A stretch of DNA of 42,623 bases from the NCBI GenBank assembly GCA_026395435.1, contig JAPLYT010000011.1, positions 1 through 42,623 on the forward strand, in the 5' to 3' direction. Shown here piece after piece: positions 24,035 through 31,508 of the stretch. Each line of letters starts with the position of its first letter. Positions within the stretch are counted from its first letter, which is position 1. The notes under the pieces were generated by a model. That model had not been told where the DNA came from. It did not search any database and saw only the letters and a program-made list of their open reading frames with translations. The position numbers and the translations under genes are program-made. This DNA is from Candidatus Saccharimonadota bacterium (GTDB taxonomy: Bacteria > Patescibacteriota > Saccharimonadia > Saccharimonadales > AWTP1-31).

Positions 24035-24345
24035 GCTGATTTCTCCTCTTTTGGCTCTGGCGCTGCTTCAGCAGTAATTGCTTCGACAGTTTGATCCTGG
24101 GAAATTGCAGCACGAGTAACGATTGAATCAAGCGTGTGTCGTTTGCGGGCACTGAGCGGACGAGTCTCGCTGATGATAACGGTGTCGCCGTGGCGAGCTT
24201 CGTTCTTCTCATCATGAGCCATGAATCGCTTGCTTGTGATATAAGCCTTACGGTAGATTGGGTGATTTTTGTGTGTGATAACAGAAACAACGATAGTTTT
24301 ATCGGTCTTGTCTGATACTACGACACCAGTGAGGGTTTTAGCCAT
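24031..24345 (-). CDS. rpsQ: 30S ribosomal protein S17
   Basis: [18 protein letters not shown] and [19 protein letters not shown], then [20 protein letters not shown], are the S17 OB-fold blocks. S17 binds 16S rRNA helices 7 and 11. The 104 residues include an acidic tail after the core ([14 protein letters not shown]). It starts directly at the rpmC stop. Confidence 0.96.
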   Translation of the reverse strand: MAKTLTGVVVSDKTDKTIVVSVITHKNHPIYRKAYITSKRFMAHDEKNEARHGDTVIISETRPLSARKRHTLDSIVTRAAISQDQTVEAITAEAAPEPKEEKSA

Positions 24346-24545
24346 TATGCATTCTCCTTTACTAGATGTTCACTGAGTATGGTTAGCATACGAGCTAGAT
24401 CCCTTCGTTTTGCGCGGACTAACCGAACATTAGTAATCTCGCCCATGTGGACTCGACGACGGAGCTCAGCGATTTCGTCGCGAAGCTTTGTGCTCTCGGT
24501 TGCAAGTTCTGCGGTGGTTAATTTACGGATATCTGATAGTTTCAT
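24345..24545 (-). CDS. rpmC: 50S ribosomal protein L29
   Basis: The 66-residue two-helix protein [19 protein letters not shown], with [29 protein letters not shown] in order, is L29, located at the tunnel exit where it helps bind trigger factor and SRP. I chose ATG 24545 because GAGG lies 9 nt upstream; an upstream in-frame ATG at 24560 has AAGG touching it and would overlap rplP by 11 nt. Confidence 0.93.
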   Translation of the reverse strand: MKLSDIRKLTTAELATESTKLRDEIAELRRRVHMGEITNVRLVRAKRRDLARMLTILSEHLVKENA

Positions 24546-24549
24546 AGTA

Positions 24550-24963
24550 TTATGCCTCATCCTTAACTAAGAATTTGGTCTTGATTGGAAGTTTGTGGCT
24601 GGCGAGTCGCATTGCTTCTCGAGCGATTTCTTCGCTGACACCCTGCATTTCAAACAGGATGGTTCCTGGCCGCACTTTGGCGACGAAGAACTCTGGGTTA
24701 CCTTTTCCGCTACCCATCTTTACGTCTTGTGGTTTGCGGGTTACCGGAGTGTGAGGGAAGATTCTGATCCAGATCTTTCCACCACGCTTGATGTAACGAG
24801 TCATCGCTTGACGACTTGCTTCGATCTGACGGCTGGTGATTCGATCACTGCCCATACTTTGGAGCGCGAAGTCTCCGAAGGCGATATAGTTACCGCTGGT
24901 CGCAACGCCGGTAATTCGGCCTTTGCGTACCTTTCTGAATTTAGTTCGTTTTGGCATTAACAT
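24550..24963 (-). CDS. rplP: 50S ribosomal protein L16
   Basis: [21 protein letters not shown] at the start, [20 protein letters not shown] and [20 protein letters not shown] identify L16, which contacts A-site tRNA near the peptidyl-transferase centre. The first ATG (24963) is 9 nt from a GAGG box; the family start MPK would be 24957. Length is 135-137. It starts 1 nt after the rpsC stop region. Confidence 0.97.
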   Translation of the reverse strand: MLMPKRTKFRKVRKGRITGVATSGNYIAFGDFALQSMGSDRITSRQIEASRQAMTRYIKRGGKIWIRIFPHTPVTRKPQDVKMGSGKGNPEFFVAKVRPGTILFEMQGVSEEIAREAMRLASHKLPIKTKFLVKDEA

Positions 24964-24964
24964 G

Positions 24965-25594
24965 TTAGGCTACCTCACCTTTATAGATCCATACTTTAAC
25001 GCCGATGAGTCCCGCAGGAGTCTTGGCGTTAATGTGAGAATAATCAATATCTGCACGGATGGTGTGAAGTGGGACACTTCCTTGAACTTCTTTTTCACGT
25101 CGGCTCATTTCTGCGCCGTTAAGTCGTCCAGCAACTTCTACGCGAATTCCTTTTGCTCCAGCACGCATGGTTGCTGCTGCAGTTGACTTCACTGCTCGTC
25201 GGAACGAAATTCGTCGTTCGATTTGGTGAGCAATGTTTTCTGCAACGAGTTTAGCGTGGAGTTCAGGCTTCTTGACTTCTTCGATGTTGACACGAGTCTG
25301 TGCGCCATAGATTCGCTCAATAGCTGCTTTGAGCTCTTGAGCACCAGTACCACCACGACCGATTACAACACCTGCTTTTGCAGTATAAATAGTAACGGTT
25401 ACAAGGTTTGGTGATCGTTCGATATCAACTTTGTTGATAGCGGCACGAGATCCAAGCTTGTCACTGATCATCTTGCGGACGGATAGATCCTTGGCAAGAT
25501 AGTTCGCGTAATCACGCTTGCTTGCAAACCATTTGCTGCGCCAGTCTTTGTTGACCTGGAGACGCATGCTGATAGGGTTAACTTTTTGTCCCAT
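24965..25594 (-). CDS. rpsC: 30S ribosomal protein S3
   Basis: [20 protein letters not shown] at the start, a KH domain with [14 protein letters not shown] and the C-terminal [20 protein letters not shown] are typical of S3, which lines the mRNA entry tunnel and has helicase activity with S4 and S5. Length is 209. It lies 1 nt after rplV. Confidence 0.97.
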   Translation of the reverse strand: MGQKVNPISMRLQVNKDWRSKWFASKRDYANYLAKDLSVRKMISDKLGSRAAINKVDIERSPNLVTVTIYTAKAGVVIGRGGTGAQELKAAIERIYGAQTRVNIEEVKKPELHAKLVAENIAHQIERRISFRRAVKSTAAATMRAGAKGIRVEVAGRLNGAEMSRREKEVQGSVPLHTIRADIDYSHINAKTPAGLIGVKVWIYKGEVA

Positions 25595-25595
25595 A

Positions 25596-26024
25596 TTATT
25601 TAGCCTCTTTCTTGGTTTTCGTAGTTTCGCTGGCTACGGCTTCAGCTTTTGCTTTCTTAGAAACGCGAGCTTCACCATCGACAATCACACGAATGTGACT
25701 TGTTCGACGTTGGAACGGTAATGCGCGACCTTGAGCAGCAGGACGGAATCGTTTGAGACGAACACCAGGAGTAACACTGATTTCTGTAATCTGGAGAGTG
25801 TCAGGCTTGAGGTTGTGATTGTGGTCAGCGTTAGCGCGAGCAGATTCGATAGCTTTGCGGACAGGAATAGCAGATGCACGAGGAACGTGCGAAAGGATTA
25901 CAAGCGCGTCATCAACAGAGCGTCCGCGAACGAGTGCGGCTACAACGCCGACTTTGCGGGGGCTCATGTTTACGCCCTTTGCGGTAGCAATCACGCCTTT
26001 ATTAGCGGTAGCGAGGACACCCAT
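25596..26024 (-). CDS. rplV: 50S ribosomal protein L22
   Basis: GVNMSPRKVGVVAALVRGRS and the beta-hairpin region ARANADHNHNL, then PAAQGRALPFQRRTSHIRV, identify L22; its hairpin lines the exit tunnel and can carry macrolide resistance mutations. The 142 residues include a short Lys/Ala/Glu tail (KAEAVASETTKTKKEAK). It overlaps rpsS by 1 nt. Confidence 0.96.
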   Translation of the reverse strand: MGVLATANKGVIATAKGVNMSPRKVGVVAALVRGRSVDDALVILSHVPRASAIPVRKAIESARANADHNHNLKPDTLQITEISVTPGVRLKRFRPAAQGRALPFQRRTSHIRVIVDGEARVSKKAKAEAVASETTKTKKEAK

Positions 26025-26299
26025 TATCGTTTGCCTTTCGCGAGCTTACCGCCGTGTGAACGGAATTTACGGGTAGGTGAAAATTCACCTAGTTTGTGTC
26101 CAACCATGTTCTCAGTGATGAATACTGGCACATGAACTTTACCGTTATGAACGGCAATTGTTCGGCCAACAAAATCAGGAGAAATAGTAGAAGCACGAGC
26201 CCATGTTTTGATGATGGTTCGGTTTTCGTCGCCCAAAGCACTTACTTTCTTAGCAAGCTTGGGGTCGATAAATGGTCCTTTTTTTAGTGATCTGCTCAT
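26024..26299 (-). CDS. rpsS: 30S ribosomal protein S19
   Basis: [19 protein letters not shown] and [23 protein letters not shown] in order, followed by [18 protein letters not shown], is a clear S19, which binds with S13 in the 30S head. Length is 91. It lies 18 nt after rplB. Confidence 0.98.
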   Translation of the reverse strand: MSRSLKKGPFIDPKLAKKVSALGDENRTIIKTWARASTISPDFVGRTIAVHNGKVHVPVFITENMVGHKLGEFSPTRKFRSHGGKLAKGKR

Positions 26300-26317
26300 T
26301 TTATTCCTTAATCTGCC

Positions 26318-27154
26318 TTACTTACGCTTAGCCGCATGACGACTTCTTACGATAAACTTAGTAGTACTCTTACGCTTACGTGTCTTATAACCCAAAGTCT
26401 TCTGGCCCCAAGGGGTTCGAGGATCTTTAGCGGTACCGTGACGTCCACCATCACCACCACCGTGAGGGTGATCTGCGGCGTTCATGACGACACCACGTAC
26501 ACCTGGGCGAATACCCTTGTGTCGGTTACGTCCAGCTTTACCAATCTTAATGTTTTGGTGCTGTTCATTACCCATACGGCCAATGCTCGCCATACATTCT
26601 TGGAGTACCATACGTACTTCACCAGATGGCAAACGTACTTGCGCGTAGGCTCCTTCTTTTGCCATGAGCTGAGCGCTTACTCCGGCACTTCGTACCATTT
26701 GAGCGCCACCAGCTGGCTGAAGTTCAATTGCGTGAATCAAGCTACCAACAGGGATGTTTTTGAGAGCGAGTCGGTTACCAATTTCGATTGGAGCTTCTTC
26801 GCCGCTAGTGATAACTTGGTCAACTTTCATGCCTTTTGCAGCAAGAACATAGTGGTAGGTACCGTTTTGTTCTTTGATACGTGCAATACGAGCACTACGG
26901 TTCGGATCGTATTCGATGGCCTCGATAGTAGCAGAACTACCAGCTGCAAGCTTGAAGTTCATAATTCGGTAGAATTGTTTTGCTCCACCACCGCGGTGAC
27001 GAGTCGTGATACGCCCTTGGTTGTTTCGGCCACTTACGCGCTTTTTGATAACGAGGAGTGATTTGATAGGACGTTTCGCGGTAATTTCGCTCATGTCCTG
27101 TGTGGTCATTCCACGGAGACCAGGAGTCGTAGGGTTATATGCTTTAATAGCCAT
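26318..27154 (-). CDS. rplB: 50S ribosomal protein L2
   Basis: The 278-residue protein has GRNNQGRITTRHRGGG, the OB-fold and SH3-like domains, and DHPHGGGDGGRHGT near residue 227. The His of HPHGGG lies close to the peptidyl-transferase centre, and L2 is needed for subunit association. The block after it reads KDPRTPWGQKTLGYKTRKRK, the usual form. It starts 1 nt after rplW. Confidence 0.98.
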   Translation of the reverse strand: MAIKAYNPTTPGLRGMTTQDMSEITAKRPIKSLLVIKKRVSGRNNQGRITTRHRGGGAKQFYRIMNFKLAAGSSATIEAIEYDPNRSARIARIKEQNGTYHYVLAAKGMKVDQVITSGEEAPIEIGNRLALKNIPVGSLIHAIELQPAGGAQMVRSAGVSAQLMAKEGAYAQVRLPSGEVRMVLQECMASIGRMGNEQHQNIKIGKAGRNRHKGIRPGVRGVVMNAADHPHGGGDGGRHGTAKDPRTPWGQKTLGYKTRKRKSTTKFIVRSRHAAKRK

Positions 27155-27155
27155 C

Positions 27156-27515
27156 TTACTTCACCTCTTTCTTAGAAGCTGCTTTTTTAGCTGCCTTCTT
27201 TGGTTCTGGTGCTTTGTCTTCTGGTGCGTCGAAGATCGGGATGTGATCGCCAGCTGCAACAGTGACATATGCTTTTTTCATATCAGCACGGTAACCAACG
27301 CCAGCTCGAGCGCGTTTGCGACGAGCAGCAACTGCTTTACCTTTTTGTACGACGATACGTACTTGAAGGACGGTTACGCCAAACTGTGAGCTCACCGCGT
27401 CGGCAACCGTTAGTTTGGTAGCAGTCTTTGGTACGACGAATACGTATACATTGTCGGCCATGCTGAGCGCGTAGGCTTTCTCTGACATACGTGGTTTGAG
27501 AGTAACGCTATTCAT
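27156..27515 (-). CDS. rplW: 50S ribosomal protein L23
   Basis: LKPRMSEKAYALSMADNVYVF and the RRKRARAGVGYRADMKKAYV block identify L23, the trigger factor and SRP docking protein at the tunnel exit. The 119 residues include a C-terminal Lys/Ala/Pro-rich tail. It overlaps rplD by 1 nt. Confidence 0.96.
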   Translation of the reverse strand: MNSVTLKPRMSEKAYALSMADNVYVFVVPKTATKLTVADAVSSQFGVTVLQVRIVVQKGKAVAARRKRARAGVGYRADMKKAYVTVAAGDHIPIFDAPEDKAPEPKKAAKKAASKKEVK

Positions 27516-28177
27516 TATTTTGTCTCCTTGGTAGTTGTAGCAGTAGCTGCATTAAGCCAGTCAGTAATGATTGGAAGTGCTGCTTTGGTGACAATTACGT
27601 GATGTGCGTTGATGAGGTCAAACACGTTGAGGTAGGTTGCTTGCACAACTTTGAGTTCAGCGATGTTTGCTGATGCTCGGGTGAGTTCAGGTGTTTTCTT
27701 GTCTACAACGACAAGTGTCTGTCGTTTTGCACCGAGCTTAGAAAGCAATGATGCGACGTCACTTGTTTTGCCATTAGTCGCATCGAAAGACTCGATGACA
27801 GCTAGTTTGCCTTCCTGAGCACTCAAGCTTAAAGCTTGGCGAACAGCAAGTCGTTTTGCTTTGACGTTGATCTTGTGTGAGTAGTTTTCGAGACCAGTTG
27901 GACCGAAAGTGATACCACCACCACGCCAAATTGGAACTCGAGAGCTACCGAAACGTGCGCGTCCAGTACCCTTTTGCTTCCAAGGCTTTTTACCACCACC
28001 ACGAACGAGTCCGCGGGTTTTGGTTACAGCGAGGTTCTCACGACCGTTTGCAAGATATGCCACGTAGGCGTGCTTGATAAGTTCATGATTAGCTACTTCG
28101 ACTTCGAATACTTCTTTGTCGAGCTTTGCAGCAGTAGTAGCTTTTGCGCCAGATTTTGTATATGTTGCAATGCTCAT
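27515..28177 (-). CDS. rplD: 50S ribosomal protein L4
   Basis: TKTRGLVRGGGKKPWKQKGTG and RFGSSRVPIWRGGGITFGP form the extended loop that reaches the exit tunnel; the alpha/beta globular domain follows. In gamma-proteobacteria L4 represses the S10 operon by binding its leader, which is relevant to the structured leader upstream of rplC here. Length is 220. The ATG overlaps the rplC TGA. Confidence 0.96.
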   Translation of the reverse strand: MSIATYTKSGAKATTAAKLDKEVFEVEVANHELIKHAYVAYLANGRENLAVTKTRGLVRGGGKKPWKQKGTGRARFGSSRVPIWRGGGITFGPTGLENYSHKINVKAKRLAVRQALSLSAQEGKLAVIESFDATNGKTSDVASLLSKLGAKRQTLVVVDKKTPELTRASANIAELKVVQATYLNVFDLINAHHVIVTKAALPIITDWLNAATATTTKETK

Positions 28178-28800
28178 GACGAAGCTCCTTCTATAAGTAC
28201 AATGCCTTTGCGTGGTCCAGGGACTGCGCCAGAAACACCAATTACGTTGAGCTCAGTGTCGATAAGTGCGATTTTGAGGTTCTTAACACTGACTTGTTCG
28301 TGGCCCATTTGTCCAGCCATTTTCTTTCCTTTGAAAATACGCTGTGGGTACATAGAACCGATTGAACCTGGACGTCGGTAACTTCCACCACCGTGAGTTT
28401 TGCGTCCACGATGGAAGTTGTGGCGCTTGATAGTACCAGCCCAACCTTTACCTTTGCTTGTGCCAGTGACTTTGACGACGTCACCAACTGAAAAGACCTC
28501 GGCGGTAAGTTCGGTTCCTACGCTAAGGTCTTGGGTTTCTTCTTCTGTTAGTTTTTCTGTGCGGAACTCTCGAATGAGTTTACTTGTTGCTCCGCTAGCC
28601 TTGAGATGTCCTGCCATGGTCTTGCCAATTTTCTTTGACACTTCTGCACCAACTTGAATAGCTTGATAGCCATCAGTCTCGACAGTTTTGACCTGGGTAA
28701 CAGTATTTGGGGTAGCGGAAAGCAAGGTTACAGCGATAACTGTACCATCATCAGACACGATGCTTGTCATACCGATTTTGCGGGTTACAAATGCTTTCAT
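28174..28800 (-). CDS. rplC: 50S ribosomal protein L3
   Basis: MKAFVTRKIGMTSIVSDDGTV at the start, KGKGWAGTIKRHNFHRGRKTHGGG and GSIGSMYPQRIFKGKKMAGQ are the conserved L3 blocks. L3 is an assembly initiator whose loop reaches the peptidyl-transferase centre. Length (208) is normal. It is the first gene of this run because rpsJ is elsewhere; it has its own promoter and a folded leader of about 144 nt. Confidence 0.97.
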   Translation of the reverse strand: MKAFVTRKIGMTSIVSDDGTVIAVTLLSATPNTVTQVKTVETDGYQAIQVGAEVSKKIGKTMAGHLKASGATSKLIREFRTEKLTEEETQDLSVGTELTAEVFSVGDVVKVTGTSKGKGWAGTIKRHNFHRGRKTHGGGSYRRPGSIGSMYPQRIFKGKKMAGQMGHEQVSVKNLKIALIDTELNVIGVSGAVPGPRKGIVLIEGASS

Positions 28801-28944
28801 ATTTCCTCGTTGTTAGCTGTTTTGTTCGTTGCAAGCCCGAAGGCAATACACGAAAATGCTTGGTAGCTCGCGGTTTTCACCTCTGTTAATCGATTGATTA
28901 ATGAGCTGAACCTACCAACATACCAAGAACAGGATTTGATATAC
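28801..28944 (-). promoter_or_regulatory. Folded 5' leader of the rplC operon
   Basis: On the minus strand the leader holds an outer stem TTGGTAG/CTACCAA plus AGCTC/GAGCT (28860-28918). Inside it are TTAATC-AATC-GATTAA and GGT-GAAA-ACC, a GNRA tetraloop hairpin, so the shape is a three-way junction. A second hairpin nearer the start codon pairs TTCG/CGAA and TTGC/GCAA and carries GCC-TTCG-GGC at 28835-28844. An autoregulatory r-protein binding site is a reasonable guess. Confidence 0.5.
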
Positions 28945-28950
28945 CAATAC

Positions 28951-28980
28951 AGATTAGCATCTTACACACACCCCTGTCAA
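28951..28980 (-). promoter_or_regulatory. Promoter of the rplC operon
   Basis: TTGACA (28975-28980) and TAATCT (28951-28956) on the minus strand are separated by 18 nt. Transcription would start near 28944, 144 nt before the rplC ATG. Confidence 0.6.
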
Positions 28981-28994
28981 GACGTTGTCCATTC

Positions 28995-29164
28995 TACATT
29001 AACTCTGTGCCAGCAATCATGCACTGGCAAAGCCAGATGCTTGGATTGCTTCTTGGACATTTTGCGCTCACTGTCTTGCGGTTCGCTCTCGGCGTACAAT
29101 AAGTACGCCTCCTTTGCGATCCGCGACACTTCACGCAAACTGCCTCAAGCACAGAGCTAATGTA
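28995..29164. repeat. Cloverleaf-like inverted-repeat element A (170 bp)
   Basis: The outer arms 28995-29010 and 29149-29164 pair over 15 of 16 positions. Inside are two further arms: AGCAATC...GATTGCT (29012-29050) capped by CTGGC-AAA-GCCAG, and a long imperfect hairpin (29061-29139) from TTTGCG/CGCAAA up to GGCGTAC-AATAA-GTACGCC. It fills the gap between the 184-aa gene and the rplC promoter. I see no ORF in it. Its function is unknown: RNA or DNA structure are both possible. Confidence 0.75.
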
Positions 29165-29199
29165 CTGTATTTTTGCGAGCAGTCGAAAATAGTATGTCT

Positions 29200-29712
29200 C
29201 TACGTTAATTTTTTAGGTTTTGTGAATCCCATTTTCCACTCAGCTTTGGAGAATAGCCAAGCAATCATGCCAGCAATTGGCGTAATAAATAACGCAATAC
29301 TTATATATGAAATTATTTCCTCGACATTACGTGAACGTGGGTTTATAGGCACGAGTTCCCCGCTATTGTCTACATTCGCATATAACTTTAAATTCTGGTT
29401 TACTGTGTATTGAGCATTAGTATTCTTGAGCACCCAAATTACTTCTTTGCCATCTTGCCGCTGTAATCTATATGTATAGTCACAGCGAACACCATGTACG
29501 CCCGAGCTATTACCGGATAAAGCTCTCAATAAATTGTAACCGTCGTTGCAAGAGCTTTGGTTTATGCTGATTACTTTGTAATCTGCAGACGGAGATCCAT
29601 TGCTGGGAGTGTATCTCTGGAGCAAAAACCAGGAAAATATAAGTACCGCCATAACGGCAGCACAGACTATTGATATAGTTGTTGCAGTTTTTGATGGAGG
29701 AATAAACTTCAT
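29200..29712 (-). CDS. Membrane protein of unknown function, 170 aa
   Basis: There are two membrane segments, at about residues 10-32 (TTISIVCAAVMAVLIFSWFLL) and 137-157 (IISYISIALFITPIAGMIAWL), with a roughly 100-residue extracytoplasmic region between them that contains two Cys (SSCNDGYNLL and VRCDYTYRL). Those could form a disulfide. The layout resembles DUF3592-type proteins, but I cannot confirm that family. I chose ATG 29712 (MKFIPPSK) over 29754, because 29754 would overlap the upstream gene by 34 nt. It lies 8 nt after the 95-aa membrane protein. Confidence 0.65.
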   Translation of the reverse strand: MKFIPPSKTATTISIVCAAVMAVLIFSWFLLQRYTPSNGSPSADYKVISINQSSCNDGYNLLRALSGNSSGVHGVRCDYTYRLQRQDGKEVIWVLKNTNAQYTVNQNLKLYANVDNSGELVPINPRSRNVEEIISYISIALFITPIAGMIAWLFSKAEWKMGFTKPKKLT

Positions 29713-29720
29713 GTGAAAAC

Positions 29721-30005
29721 CTAATTTACGATGGTGATGCCCATGGGGAGCCAATAGCTTATGAACATGGCGAGTAGGAGTAGCGCATATTCTATTTTGC
29801 GATCGATCTTGAAGTGTTCATGAGATGCAAAGAGGACGCCCACGATAGCCCCGACTGGGATTGGGATCTGTGTTCCTCCGTTAGGCTGTATGATGTAGAG
29901 CCATTGTGATCCAAGAATTAAAAAAAGTACAAGTTTGAGCACGAACACGCTGTCCATCTGTTGATAGCCCGGATTTTTAGCTTTTGATTTTTTTGTTTTA
30001 GCCAT
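29721..30005 (-). CDS. Small membrane protein, 94 aa
   Basis: A basic N-terminus (AKTKKSKAKNPG) is followed by three hydrophobic stretches: VFVLKLVLFLILGSQWLYII, IPIPVGAIVGVLFA and ALLLLAMFISYWLPMGITIV. The segment between the last two is polar (HEHFKIDRKIEY). I do not recognise a family. Start MAKTKK at 30005 rather than the upstream MLM. The gene follows the Nudix hydrolase after 21 nt and precedes another membrane protein, so the three are probably one unit. Confidence 0.6.
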   Translation of the reverse strand: MAKTKKSKAKNPGYQQMDSVFVLKLVLFLILGSQWLYIIQPNGGTQIPIPVGAIVGVLFASHEHFKIDRKIEYALLLLAMFISYWLPMGITIVN

Positions 30006-30026
30006 TAGCACTATTGTAGCATGCTT

Positions 30027-30500
30027 TTAACGGAGGATATTTTGGGCAAGAGCAATCTCGTGAGCTATGTGAAACATGCTATGCATTGGGTCCGGAAGTG
30101 AATCTGCGCCAAACCATCCGAGCTCATCTGCTTTGTGCGGCTCACCGATTGAAACGGTCTCTGGATCTACGAGAACCGTATAATTGATACCTACCCAATG
30201 AGTTTTCATTCCTTCATGTTCGCGGAGAGCGGTAAAAACTTTATTGAGTTCCAGCTCTATGGGCTCTGTACGATATTCTTCTCGTACTTCTCGGATGACG
30301 GCTTCATCAAGCGTTTCACCGAACTCTACTGCGCCACCACCGATATCCCAACGACCTTGCTCGTCGCGGCAATTCTTGCTTCGTTTCTGCAGGAGGATAT
30401 TGCCTTTCCCATCGTGAACGAGAAAGTTGATCGTCACGCCAATATAATCTATACCTCGTAGTTTATCGATTTCATCTTCGGCTATGGTAATTTCTGGCAT
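30027..30500 (-). CDS. Nudix hydrolase
   Basis: With start ATG 30500, the 157-residue protein has the Nudix box G56-x5-E62-x7-REVREE (70-75), the metal-binding loop-helix-loop that cleaves nucleoside diphosphates linked to other groups. The usual Gly after EE is Tyr, a mild deviation. WDIGGGAVEFGE is typical of MutT-like members, but the substrate (damaged nucleotides, sugar nucleotides or ADP-ribose) cannot be read from the sequence. It begins directly after the T-run of the rpsJ terminator, and GGGTGG in that hairpin may double as a ribosome binding site. Confidence 0.9.
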   Translation of the reverse strand: MPEITIAEDEIDKLRGIDYIGVTINFLVHDGKGNILLQKRSKNCRDEQGRWDIGGGAVEFGETLDEAVIREVREEYRTEPIELELNKVFTALREHEGMKTHWVGINYTVLVDPETVSIGEPHKADELGWFGADSLPDPMHSMFHIAHEIALAQNILR

Positions 30501-30502
30501 AG

Positions 30503-30524
30503 AAAAAACCACCCTGTTGGGCGG
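30503..30524 (-). terminator. Terminator after rpsJ
   Basis: On the minus strand CCGCCC and GGGTGG pair around AACA and run into TTTTTT. The stem begins about 10 nt after the rpsJ stop, so rpsJ transcription is ended before the Nudix gene and is separated from rplC. Confidence 0.75.
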
Positions 30525-30534
30525 CTCCTTTTTG

Positions 30535-30867
30535 TTACATTTTTATTTCGGCGTCACAGCCTGCTGGGAGGCTGATGTTCATCAGGCTATCGATGGTCTT
30601 TGGAGTTGGGTCCATAACATCGATGAGTCGTTTGTGAACGCGCATTTCGAACTGTTCACGACCTTTTTTGAATACGTGAGGACTCTTTACGACAGTGTAT
30701 GTAGTACGACGTGTTGGAAGTGGGATTGGTCCAGCAATCACGGCACCTGTACGAAGTGCTGTATCGACGATTTGCTTTGCAGCTTGGTCGATGACTTTGT
30801 GGTCATATGCTTTTAGACGAATTCGGATTCGCTGTTTATTGTCGGTTGGTTTTTTGGCGTCAGCCAT
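30535..30867 (-). CDS. rpsJ: 30S ribosomal protein S10
   Basis: [42 protein letters not shown] and [16 protein letters not shown] in order identify S10 (NusE), which sits in the 30S head and also joins the NusB antitermination complex. I chose ATG 30867 (MADAKK), 110 residues, because GGAG lies 8 nt upstream; the frame remains open further upstream without support. In most bacteria rpsJ is the first gene of the S10 operon directly before rplC; here 1.7 kb and a terminator intervene. Confidence 0.96.
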   Translation of the reverse strand: MADAKKPTDNKQRIRIRLKAYDHKVIDQAAKQIVDTALRTGAVIAGPIPLPTRRTTYTVVKSPHVFKKGREQFEMRVHKRLIDVMDPTPKTIDSLMNISLPAGCDAEIKM

Positions 30868-30958
30868 AGAATAGCTCCATTCTAGTGCGATGTAACATCT
30901 TCGTAGCGTCATGAGAACGGATACGACGACTTTTAGTCATCACGATTAATTTACTACG

Positions 30959-31195
30959 TTATTTTACAACACTTCTCTTTGCTTGTCCATCAGGTGAGAA
31001 CATATCTATATAACCACCCGGACTATAACCTGGAATTCCCTTTGCAGCCCTAGCTTCATGGGTAATTCTGCCGATGCTATTCATGGTTAAAAGTATATCT
31101 TGCGCTTCTGCATCTGTGATTTCATGAGACCAAATTTCGCACGGTATTCGATCTGCTCCACCGTAAGGACTATTTGTTTCTTCTAGTGATTTCAT
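30959..31195 (-). CDS. Hypothetical small protein, 78 aa
   Basis: I do not recognise this protein. It is soluble, with a helix (ITDAEAQDILLTMNSIGRI) and a glycine/proline-rich end (GIPGYSPGGYIDMFSPDG). ATG 31195 is chosen because TATAAT lies 6 nt before it; the longer alternative (31243) would overlap the next gene's end. There is no Shine-Dalgarno. Confidence 0.5.
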   Translation of the reverse strand: MKSLEETNSPYGGADRIPCEIWSHEITDAEAQDILLTMNSIGRITHEARAAKGIPGYSPGGYIDMFSPDGQAKRSVVK

Positions 31196-31201
31196 GTACT
31201 C

Positions 31202-31207
31202 ATTATA
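31202..31207 (-). promoter_or_regulatory. TATAAT 6 nt before the 78-aa gene
   Basis: A perfect -10 hexamer is followed by six nucleotides and the ATG at 31195, so the transcript would start at the start codon. No strong -35 is visible. It lies just beyond the stop of the upstream gene. Confidence 0.45.
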
Positions 31208-31220
31208 GCGTATTTGAATA

Positions 31221-31508
31221 TCAGGTTCGAGGCAGTGTGACACCAGCCTCTTTTGCTAAAGATAGTAATTCTTTATAGGACGTGAGTATCTTTTGTTCTA
31301 GGTCATACTTTTCAAAGTGAGCTACTTGTCGAGTCAATTTTTGTAATCCAGAGATCATTTCATATATTTCTTTAATATCATTTTCTAGAGCTTCCAAGTG
31401 TCCTTCGAGGGTGTCGAATCGAGGATCAATGCGAGAACTAATTATCGAATCCATCTCTTCACGTACTAGTACTCGAATTTGTTGTAAGTCCGTAGTTGTC
31501 AAGCTCAT
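31221..31508 (-). CDS. Coiled-coil protein, 95 aa, unknown function
   Basis: The sequence from LQQIRVLVREEMDS to KILTSYKELLSLAKE is heptad-like and rich in Leu, Ile, Glu and Lys, most of it a predicted coiled coil (LEGHLEALENDIKEIYEMISGLQKL in order). The start MSLTTTD at 31508 is preferred over 31535. No Shine-Dalgarno is seen; TATAGT lies 9 nt upstream. It resembles the 81-aa protein at 36415 in size and type, but I cannot show homology. Confidence 0.6.
   Translation of the reverse strand: MSLTTTDLQQIRVLVREEMDSIISSRIDPRFDTLEGHLEALENDIKEIYEMISGLQKLTRQVAHFEKYDLEQKILTSYKELLSLAKEAGVTLPRT

Noticed and set aside
26336-27061. 241-codon plus-strand ORF opposite rplB
   Set aside because: It is an antisense shadow with Ser/Thr-biased composition; rplB on the other strand is certain.
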